Assembly (NCBI GenBank): GCA_002691245.1
Contig: NZHH01000002.1
Span: 1 to 24,735, forward strand
Origin: Methylaequor sp002691245
GTDB taxonomy: Bacteria; Pseudomonadota; Alphaproteobacteria; Methylaequorales; Methylaequoraceae
Direction of reading: 5' to 3'
Length of the DNA stretch: 24,735 nt
This document shows positions 9,142-15,191 of the stretch, piece by piece (the stretch's first letter is position 1; every line of letters starts with the position of its first letter). The notes under the pieces are model-generated. The model made no database searches. It saw nothing but the letters and a program-made list of their open reading frames with translations, and had not been told where the DNA came from. Position numbers and translations under genes: made by a program.

Positions 9142-10702
9142 TTTCGCTGACTTACTTGAAGATTTATTACTTACATCTTCAAAAAAAAAAAAAATTGAGT
9201 TACTTACAAATTATTTTCAAAAATCTGAAAAAAGGGATAAAGGCTGGACATTTTTAATACTTACAACTGGAATAAAGAAAAAATACTTTAATACAAAAGA
9301 TCTAAAAGAATTAGTTATCAAAAGAGTTGGAGAAACTCTGTTCAAATATTCTTACGATTATGTAGGAGATCTTGCTGAAACCATATCTCTTTTATGGAAG
9401 CCCAAACACAAAAATAAATTAGACTATAAACTTTATGAATTTATGGAATTCTTATCTTCAGTTACAAACAAAGAATTGTTAAAGATAAAACTGGAGACGA
9501 CTTTAGATAATTCAACAGAGAAACAAAGATTTTGTTTTTTGAAAATTCTCACGGGGGGACTCCGTGTTGGTGTATCAAATGCTTTGATCAAGGAAGCTTT
9601 AGTAAAATATGGACGTCGAAAATTAGTTGACATTGAAGAATTATGGCATGGTTTTAGACCACCTTACGAAGATTTTTTTAGTTGGTTGGATGGCCAAAAT
9701 CTACCAAAATACATAAATAAAAGAAATTTATTTAATTCTTTTATGTTAGCTAATAATTTTAAAATAGAAGATTTTTTAAATCGTAAAATCGAGGATTTTA
9801 TTTCCGAGTTCAAATGGGATGGTATAAGAGCACAGTTAATTGTATCAAAAAATGGGAGAATTTTTTCAAGAAATGGTGAGGATATCACAAATTCATTTCC
9901 GGATATTAACGTAGATTATGATGATTACTTTGTTGTAGACGGAGAAATAGTAATAAAAAAAAATAATAAGATATTATCATTTAATGATTTGCAAAAAAGA
10001 ATTGGAAGAAAATCTCTCACAAATAAATTACTAAATGATTATCCAGCGCATTTTATTGCATATGACATTCTTTTTTATAAAAAAATCGATTGTAGACCTC
10101 TTAAATTAACTGAAAGAAAACAATATTTAAAAAAATTTGCAGAGTTAAACAATCAAATTACTTTTTCAGAATCAATAAACTTTTCTACCTGGAAACAGTT
10201 AGAAGATATAAGAGAAAATTCACTAAATAATCATATCGAAGGTGTTATTGTTAAAAATAAAAATAGCATTTACAAAAAAGGAAGAGTCGTTGAAGGGTGG
10301 TATAAATGGAAGAGGAGACCTTTTTCCATGGATTTTATTATTATGTATGCACAAAGAGGCCATGGAAAAAGATCATCTTTTTATTCTGACTTTACTTTTG
10401 GTTGTTGGACTAATAAGAAATTTAAAGAATTAGTTCCCATTGGTAAGGCATATTCAGGATATTCTAATGAGGAACTAAAAAAATTAGATATTTGGATTAG
10501 AAATAATACATTGCAAAGATTTGGACCAGTTAGATCTGTAAAAGCTGGCCTTGTTATAGAAGTGGCTTTTGATAATATAAACTACTCCACAAGACATAAA
10601 TCTGGAGTTGCATTGAGATTTCCTAGATTTTCTAGAATTCGTTGGGATAAACCTGTATCTGATGTTTGTATACTAAAAGATGTAAAAGATTTAATAAATT
10701 AA
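9134..10702 (+). CDS. ATP-dependent DNA ligase (ligase-associated DNA damage response type)
   Basis: This enzyme seals nicks in DNA using ATP. The adenylation domain has motif I KWDG with Lys227 as the AMP-accepting lysine, then RNGEDIT, DGEIV, EGVIVK and the YKWKR block. An alpha-helical N-terminal domain precedes them (about 1-200), with an OB-fold domain at the C-terminus. I start at ATG 9134 (522 residues) because family members begin with an xxFAxLLxxL-type segment; the TTG at 9116 would add six unlikely residues inside the exonuclease gene. ATGAATGA at 9134-9141 overlaps the exonuclease stop, so the two are coupled. A run of 14 A (9181-9194) near the start, read as SSKKKKIE, is prone to slippage. 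Confidence 0.95.
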   Translation: MNDFADLLEDLLLTSSKKKKIELLTNYFQKSEKRDKGWTFLILTTGIKKKYFNTKDLKELVIKRVGETLFKYSYDYVGDLAETISLLWKPKHKNKLDYKLYEFMEFLSSVTNKELLKIKLETTLDNSTEKQRFCFLKILTGGLRVGVSNALIKEALVKYGRRKLVDIEELWHGFRPPYEDFFSWLDGQNLPKYINKRNLFNSFMLANNFKIEDFLNRKIEDFISEFKWDGIRAQLIVSKNGRIFSRNGEDITNSFPDINVDYDDYFVVDGEIVIKKNNKILSFNDLQKRIGRKSLTNKLLNDYPAHFIAYDILFYKKIDCRPLKLTERKQYLKKFAELNNQITFSESINFSTWKQLEDIRENSLNNHIEGVIVKNKNSIYKKGRVVEGWYKWKRRPFSMDFIIMYAQRGHGKRSSFYSDFTFGCWTNKKFKELVPIGKAYSGYSNEELKKLDIWIRNNTLQRFGPVRSVKAGLVIEVAFDNINYSTRHKSGVALRFPRFSRIRWDKPVSDVCILKDVKDLIN

Positions 10703-10703
10703 C

Positions 10704-10736
10704 TTGAAAGTTCTACTTATGTTCTTATAATGTAAC
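10704..10736 (+). promoter_or_regulatory. SOS-controlled umuD promoter with alphaproteobacterial LexA box
   Basis: A near-perfect sigma-70 promoter sits in the 34 bases between the ligase stop and umuD. The -35 is TTGAAA (10704-10709), the spacer is 16 bases, and the -10 is TATAAT (10726-10731). The spacer is filled by GTTC-TACTTAT-GTTC (10710-10724), exactly the GTTC-N7-GTTC box bound by LexA in Alphaproteobacteria. LexA there would cover the polymerase site. Counting seven or so bases from the -10 puts the transcription start on the umuD ATG (10737), so the mRNA is probably leaderless; no Shine-Dalgarno sequence is present. Confidence 0.85.
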
Positions 10737-11141
10737 ATGAGGAAAAAATTGAAAAACAGTAGAATAAAGTTAGTTAGTGCTGCTGCAGGATTCCCTTCAC
10801 CTGCAGAGAATTACATTGAAGAGCAATTAGATTTAAATCGTTATTTAATAAAAAATAAAGAATCCTCTTTTTTTGTAAGAGTTTCAGGTGATTCTATGAT
10901 TAATGTAGGTATATTTGACAATGACATACTAATCGTAGATAGATCTTTAACGCCAACTAGACAATCTATAATTTTAGCTTCTTTAGATGGAGAATTAGTC
11001 ATAAAAAAATTAATAAAAGATCAATCTGAAAATTACTATCTCAAATCAGAAAACACTAACTATCCAAATATAAAAATTAACTTCAATACAGATACAATAA
11101 TATGGGGCGTTGTTACATACGTCATACACAGCTTAAGATAA
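10737..11141 (+). CDS. umuD: DNA polymerase V accessory subunit UmuD (self-cleaving S24 peptidase)
   Basis: UmuD is cut by itself on RecA filaments to UmuD', which joins UmuC to form the error-prone DNA polymerase V. The 134 residues align by eye along the whole E. coli protein. The cleavage site is Ala17-Gly18 in AAAGFPSP, matching Cys24-Gly25 of E. coli. The catalytic dyad is Ser53 in SGDSM and Lys90 in the IKKL segment, with the same 37-residue spacing as E. coli Ser60/Lys97. The N-terminal arm is about seven residues shorter than in E. coli. The gene is expected to be repressed by LexA through the box just upstream and to be translated without a leader. The umuC start follows its stop after four bases. 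Confidence 0.96.
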   Translation: MRKKLKNSRIKLVSAAAGFPSPAENYIEEQLDLNRYLIKNKESSFFVRVSGDSMINVGIFDNDILIVDRSLTPTRQSIILASLDGELVIKKLIKDQSENYYLKSENTNYPNIKINFNTDTIIWGVVTYVIHSLR

Positions 11142-11145
11142 ATTT

Positions 11146-12468
11146 ATGATTGCTTTACTAGATTGTAATAATTTTTATGTATCATGTGAAAGATTATTTA
11201 ATCCTAAATTAATTAATAAACCTGTGGTGGTACTTTCAAATAATGATGGTTGTATTATTTCTCGTTCAAATGAAGCTAAAGATATAGGTATAAAAATGGG
11301 GGCACCACTTTTTAAAATAAGGCATATTTTGAAGAGTAATAAAGTTAAAATTTTATCATCTAACTATTCGGTTTACGGAGATATCTCAAATAGAATAATG
11401 AATATATTGAAGAATGATCTACCTGAAGTTGAAGTTTACTCAATTGATGAAGCATTCTTCAGTTTATATGGAGTGAATGACAGAGAAAAAAAATGTCTGA
11501 ATTTAGCCGATAAAATATTAAAATGGATTGGAATTCCAGTGAGTATAGGAATAGCAAAAACAAAGACATTGGCAAAGGTTGCAAACAGAGCTGTTAAAAA
11601 AAAACATAAATATGTTGGATTCGATTTTAGATATGAGAATGTTTTAGAATTAAGAAAAAATAATTTTGATTATATATTAAAAAATACTGGCGTAGAAGAC
11701 ATTTGGGGAGTAGGGAAACAATTATCCATTTTTTTAAAAGGCAATAATATCAAAACTGCTTACGATCTTAGTAAAAGTAACGATAATTTTATTAGAGAAA
11801 AAAAAGGAGTTATACTACAAAGAACAGTTTTTGAATTGAGGGGTATAAAATGTAATTATATTGAGAGTATCATACCCGTCAAAAAATCAATTTGTGTGTC
11901 TAGATCTTTTGGTAATAAGTTAAAGAGCTATGAAAATATTAGAAGTGCTCTAATTGTATATGTACAAAAGGCTGCATCAAAAATGAGATTGGAAGGTTTG
12001 TTTTGTAAATCCATAACGATATTTTTAAAAACGCCGAGGTATGAAAAATATATTTATTCTAATAGCAAAACATATACATTAATTGAACCAACATTTGATC
12101 TAAGACTTATTTGGAAAATTTCTGATAAGTTATTACTAAATATTTATAAAGATTCATTTTTATATGGTAAAGTTGGTGTAATATTATCTGATTTCTATTC
12201 AAAAGAATTTGTGCAACAATCGTTAATAAATCAAGAAGCTAGCCTTGAACTAAAAAGAAAAAAAGGAATAAAAATTATGAAACTTATTGACAATATCAAC
12301 TACAGATTCGGATATGGTAAAATTAAATTATCTTCAGACAGCAGTATAAGTTTTTTGTCTAAAAATAAAGAAAAAGATAATAAAAATATGAAGTGGCAAA
12401 TGAAATCACAATACCGTTCACCTTGCTATACTACAAGTTGGTGTGATATACCAAAAGTTAAAGCTTAA
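11146..12468 (+). CDS. umuC: Error-prone Y-family DNA polymerase V catalytic subunit UmuC
   Basis: UmuC copies past DNA lesions as part of polymerase V. The 440-residue protein has all Y-family catalytic acids: Asp6 in ALLDCNNFY, and Asp101 and Glu102 in YSIDEAFF, the same numbers as in E. coli UmuC. The fingers segment SNNDGCIISRSNEAK (31-45) and the thumb segment GVEDIWGVGK are present. The C-terminal tail YTTSWCDIPKV is the UmuC-specific end, so this is not DinB. There is no clear Shine-Dalgarno sequence in the four bases after umuD, so translation probably depends on coupling. A small unknown gene starts one base after its stop. Confidence 0.96.
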   Translation: MIALLDCNNFYVSCERLFNPKLINKPVVVLSNNDGCIISRSNEAKDIGIKMGAPLFKIRHILKSNKVKILSSNYSVYGDISNRIMNILKNDLPEVEVYSIDEAFFSLYGVNDREKKCLNLADKILKWIGIPVSIGIAKTKTLAKVANRAVKKKHKYVGFDFRYENVLELRKNNFDYILKNTGVEDIWGVGKQLSIFLKGNNIKTAYDLSKSNDNFIREKKGVILQRTVFELRGIKCNYIESIIPVKKSICVSRSFGNKLKSYENIRSALIVYVQKAASKMRLEGLFCKSITIFLKTPRYEKYIYSNSKTYTLIEPTFDLRLIWKISDKLLLNIYKDSFLYGKVGVILSDFYSKEFVQQSLINQEASLELKRKKGIKIMKLIDNINYRFGYGKIKLSSDSSISFLSKNKEKDNKNMKWQMKSQYRSPCYTTSWCDIPKVKA

Positions 12469-12469
12469 A

Positions 12470-12688
12470 ATGGAAGAAAAGAATCAAAAAAAAATTGCAT
12501 CAGCAATAGTGTTAAAAGCAAGGGAAGAATGTAGAAAAAAAAAAATTGATCCCTACATAGCTATAGGTGCTTTTATAGATGAAATAATAAGGGAACTTTC
12601 GACTTTAAATTCTGATGAAAAGGTATCTGAGTTTTTAGTAAGTATTGCAGGCAAAGTGAAATTAGGTATGTATAAGAAGAAAAACTAG
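12470..12688 (+). CDS. Small unknown protein in the umuDC operon
   Basis: I do not recognise this 72-residue protein. It starts at ATG 12470, one base after the umuC stop. An upstream ATG in frame at 12443 would lie inside umuC and is less likely. The sequence looks all-helical: a basic first helix (ASAIVLKAREECRKKK), a middle GAFIDEIIRELSTL helix, an acidic SDEKVSEFL turn and a basic end. It has one cysteine, no signal peptide and no membrane span. Its position makes it part of the LexA-controlled umuDC transcript, so a role with polymerase V or in the damage response is a fair inference but unproven. Its TAG shares a CTAG (12685-12688) with the stop of the convergent gene. Confidence 0.75.
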   Translation: MEEKNQKKIASAIVLKAREECRKKKIDPYIAIGAFIDEIIRELSTLNSDEKVSEFLVSIAGKVKLGMYKKKN

Positions 12689-13083
12689 TTTGACCTGTTA
12701 AATTTATAATCCTTAATTAGCTTGTCAATATTGCTATATCGCGGCTCGTTATTTTTAATTTTTTTAAGTAACTTTTTTGCTTTTGTTGAAAGTTTTTTAT
12801 CAACACTAAATTGATTTGATTGAGATAGAACACCATTTTTATTTTTATTGTAATGGTCTGATAACTTGTAAAAAGTTTTCATTGATCTATGTGATACATT
12901 TTTTAACACATTCATTTTCAAGTTTTTCGGGTAGGCCCTATCAAGACAGCTCTGTTCGGAGAAGCCTTTGACCACATATTTTTTTAAAAGATTGTAAGCT
13001 TCGAATGAAACAACACGTTTTTCATGAAAATAAGTTTTGTTAATATGCTTTTTTGCTTTATTATAAAAGTTGAATAAACCCAT
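12685..13083 (-). CDS. Unknown basic protein
   Basis: This 132-residue protein is unrecognised. It is strongly lysine-rich, especially from about 95 to 118 (STKAKKLLKKIKNN), with a single cysteine at position 47 and no signal peptide or membrane span. A nucleic-acid-binding role is possible from charge alone, no more. Its promoter can be read: -35 TTTACA (13119-13114), an 18-base spacer and -10 TATATT (13095-13090), which puts the start of transcription at about the ATG at 13083. It would therefore be another leaderless gene. A palindrome lies in the promoter spacer. It converges on the umuDC operon and shares its stop palindrome. Confidence 0.6.
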   Translation of the reverse strand: MGLFNFYNKAKKHINKTYFHEKRVVSFEAYNLLKKYVVKGFSEQSCLDRAYPKNLKMNVLKNVSHRSMKTFYKLSDHYNKNKNGVLSQSNQFSVDKKLSTKAKKLLKKIKNNEPRYSNIDKLIKDYKFNRSN

Positions 13084-13094
13084 AAATTCAATAT

Positions 13095-13112
13095 ACTGTA
13101 TAATTGTATAGT
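13095..13112. promoter_or_regulatory. Imperfect 18-base palindrome, candidate operator
   Basis: ACTGTATAATTGTATAGT matches its own reverse complement at 7 of 9 base pairs around a central AATT. It fills the space between the inferred -35 and -10 of the leftward gene at 13083 and lies about 30 bases before the rightward gene at 13144. It could therefore bind a repressor controlling one or both. It also resembles the enterobacterial LexA box, but this organism's own box at umuD is of the GTTC-N7-GTTC type. Confidence 0.4.
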
Positions 13113-13143
13113 TGTAAACACAATATGTTGTATGGAGATCAAA

Positions 13144-13506
13144 ATGAATGGTTATAACCTCACTAGTCTTAAAGAATTTCTCCCATTTATTGATGAAACT
13201 AAATATCTGTATCTTTTTTTTATTATTATATTTATTATTGTTTTTTGGATTCTTTCAATAATAGTAAAATCATCATCTAAGAAAAAGAAAATTGAAGTTC
13301 CTAAAAATCAACCAAGCTTAAATGATATTGTAGACACCAGAGACATCAAAATAAGTGATGATAACGAATTTGTAGATGTTTTAGTGGCTATTGAAGAAGA
13401 AATGATTGCTATAAGAGAACTTTATGTTGGAGGATATATAAGTAAGGGAGTATACATCTCTGAAACAGATAGGCTTTATGAAAAAGCAAAAATTTTTGGA
13501 ATTTAA
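13144..13506 (+). CDS. Unknown single-pass membrane protein with short C-terminal domain
   Basis: This 120-residue protein is not recognised by name. I start at ATG 13144 because GGAG (13134-13137) lies six bases before it; an in-frame ATG at 13132 would overlap that Shine-Dalgarno sequence and add four residues. One strong membrane span is visible at about residues 21-42 (YLYLFFIIIFIIVFWILSII), followed by a basic SSSKKKK stop-transfer patch, so the C-terminus is likely cytoplasmic. The last 35 residues (AIRELYVGGYISK...) resemble the short helix-turn-helix ends of SHOCT-like oligomerisation domains, a weak similarity. The acidic protein gene follows after 46 bases. Confidence 0.7.
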   Translation: MNGYNLTSLKEFLPFIDETKYLYLFFIIIFIIVFWILSIIVKSSSKKKKIEVPKNQPSLNDIVDTRDIKISDDNEFVDVLVAIEEEMIAIRELYVGGYISKGVYISETDRLYEKAKIFGI

Positions 13507-13552
13507 ACATACAAATATAATCATTAAGAAAAAAGTATTAAGGTAGAAACCT

Positions 13553-14215
13553 ATGACTAACTTTATAGAACATTTATCTTCAAAAATTAAAGAGATTGTT
13601 TCAACAAAAGCAGTTTCAAGTGAGTCTGACGATGATGAAAGATTTGAAAATACACTTGTTGACATAAATATATATTTAACTCAAATGGGCTTGAATGAGC
13701 AAATAATAAAAGATTTCGAAGTAAAAATAACACAAGTTTTTAATGATAATTTACAAGATGGCAAGCCGTTAGATGAAGCCTTTGCAAAAGCTTTTGAATT
13801 TTCAAATTCAATACTTGAACAAACGATACAATCTGATTCAAAGGTTTCTAAAGAAGATTCTAATAACTATGATTTGAATTTTGCAAATACTGCATCTTCA
13901 ACTAATACTTTATTGATAGACCAGGCAATAGCAAAGGGGATGACAGTTGAAGAGGCGATTAAGTATGTAAATAATCAACAGATTACAAATACTGAAACAT
14001 TTGGACCAAAAATAGTAAATCATTCTGAAAATTTGAATGATCCATTACTTAGTTCTTCAATGTCAAAAGAAGAAATTGATTTAAGTAAAATTGAAGCTGA
14101 CATGGATGCACAAGCATCAAACTCCAGAGTAAATGAAGCTGATAAAGAAGATGGACTTATTAAAGATTTTGATTCTGATAAAAATCATTTAAATGATGAA
14201 GATGAATTAGGTTAA
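13553..14215 (+). CDS. Unknown acidic protein with possible calcium-binding tail
   Basis: This 220-residue protein is unrecognised and strongly acidic, with many Asp, Glu, Ser and Asn and no cysteine, signal peptide or membrane span. Two stretches look like a repeated helical unit, GKPLDEAFAKAFEF (70-83) and AKGMTVEEAIKYVNN (127-141). Between and after them the sequence looks unstructured. The tail has Asp205, Asp207, Asp209, Asn211, Asp215 and Glu216, the spacing of a calcium-binding loop of EF-hand or thrombospondin-type-3 kind, but without the usual glycine at loop position 6. AAGG (13535-13538), about ten bases before ATG 13553, is a weak Shine-Dalgarno sequence. A TATAAT at 13516-13521 may be its -10. 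The methyltransferase follows after 24 bases, possibly in the same transcript. Confidence 0.7.
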   Translation: MTNFIEHLSSKIKEIVSTKAVSSESDDDERFENTLVDINIYLTQMGLNEQIIKDFEVKITQVFNDNLQDGKPLDEAFAKAFEFSNSILEQTIQSDSKVSKEDSNNYDLNFANTASSTNTLLIDQAIAKGMTVEEAIKYVNNQQITNTETFGPKIVNHSENLNDPLLSSSMSKEEIDLSKIEADMDAQASNSRVNEADKEDGLIKDFDSDKNHLNDEDELG

Positions 14216-14239
14216 ATATTCAAACAAAAGTAAATAAAA

Positions 14240-14995
14240 ATGAAAGAGATTACTAAAAAATACAAAAACTTCCTTTTTTTTTTAAAAAAAAAAATTGATG
14301 TTGATGAAATTAAGTATTCAAAAAAATCATTAAATGATTTGTTTAATTACTTTGGAACCGATAAAGGGTCTAGTGTTATAAACCCATATTCTGACGAATC
14401 CATGGAAATACATGGTCATGGTTTTGCAAAATATTATGAAAAAAAGTTAAAAAAATTTAAAAATTGCCATTTCAATATGCTTGAAATAGGTACGTGGGAA
14501 GGGGCTTCAACAGCAGCTTTTGTTAATTTCTTTCCCAATTCTAAAATAATAGGTATTGATAAAAACTTTAAATTTAAATTCAAATCGAAGAGAATAGATT
14601 TTTTCAATTGTGATGTAACTAATTTAAAGGATTTGTATAAATTTTCTTCAAGGTTTAGGAATAATTTTTTTTCAATAATTATAGATGACGCCTCTCATTT
14701 CCTCACACACATGATATTAAGCTTAAAATTTTTTTTTAAGTATTTAGATAATGGAGGGTATTTCATAATCGAAGACTTTAATGCTCATAGTTACTTTCAA
14801 GATTTAAATGATTCTGATGATTCAGAAATACCTATGAAAGAAATACTTTCGAATATAAGAAAGAAAAAAAAATTTAAATCAAAAATACTTTCTTCTAAGG
14901 ATCAAGAATATCTGTTTGAAAATATATCTGGTATTCATTTATATAAGGGAAAGACAAAAATTTCTGATATTGCTTTTATAAAAAAGAGTGGTTAA
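14240..14995 (+). CDS. Class I SAM-dependent methyltransferase
   Basis: This enzyme probably transfers a methyl group from S-adenosylmethionine to a small molecule or sugar. The 251-residue protein has motif I LEIGTWEGAS (81-90), the acidic end of strand 2 at IGIDKN (104-109), an IIIDDASH segment at 147-153 and GGYFIIEDF at 172-180. An N-terminal FGTDKGS followed by HGHGFAKYYE is shared with a family of methyltransferases often found in antibiotic or glycan modification clusters (CmcI/MycE-like). The substrate is unknown. No surface-polysaccharide genes are next to it. It begins with an amphipathic, lysine-rich stretch. Downstream are 196 bases without a gene. Confidence 0.85.
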   Translation: MKEITKKYKNFLFFLKKKIDVDEIKYSKKSLNDLFNYFGTDKGSSVINPYSDESMEIHGHGFAKYYEKKLKKFKNCHFNMLEIGTWEGASTAAFVNFFPNSKIIGIDKNFKFKFKSKRIDFFNCDVTNLKDLYKFSSRFRNNFFSIIIDDASHFLTHMILSLKFFFKYLDNGGYFIIEDFNAHSYFQDLNDSDDSEIPMKEILSNIRKKKKFKSKILSSKDQEYLFENISGIHLYKGKTKISDIAFIKKSG

Positions 14996-15191
14996 AAAAA
15001 CCTTTAGTTTGCCAATTAGAATTATTCTAAGTCGATAAACAATTAATTTGAAATTAGATGTGATTAATACTATCATTATTTTATTGAAAAAATATTTTGG
15101 CTAAACATATAAATGATGTGGTGATTCTTTAAACTAGATTTAATTTAGTGTTTTAGGAAACATCTCTGAATATTTAAGAAAGGATTAATTA
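14996..15191 (+). promoter_or_regulatory. katG upstream region with candidate promoter and palindrome
   Basis: This 196-base gap holds no open frame that I can support. A plausible promoter is -35 TTGAAA (15084-15089), an 18-base spacer and -10 TATAAA (15108-15113). That gives a leader of roughly 70 bases. Within the leader, ACTAGATTTAATTTAGT (15133-15149) is a palindrome with one mismatched pair around a central T, a candidate operator. AGGA (15181-15184) lies seven bases before the katG ATG and is a good ribosome-binding site. No OxyR-type spaced ATAG/CTAT array was found by eye. Confidence 0.4.

Noticed and set aside
9149..9151. Loss of the ligase reading frame at the A14 run
   Set aside because: The frame stays open through all catalytic motifs, so the sequence as given is intact; only slippage risk is reported.
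13094..13113. Enterobacterial-type LexA box (TACTGTATAATTGTATAGTT)
   Set aside because: It matches the E. coli-style box at about 15 of 20 bases, but the CAG half is TAG and this organism uses GTTC-N7-GTTC at umuD. I keep it only as an unnamed palindrome.
14990..15002. GGTT-AAAAA-AACC as an intrinsic terminator after the methyltransferase
   Set aside because: The stem is four base pairs with two G-C pairs, it overlaps the stop codon, and no T run follows. It is too weak to call.
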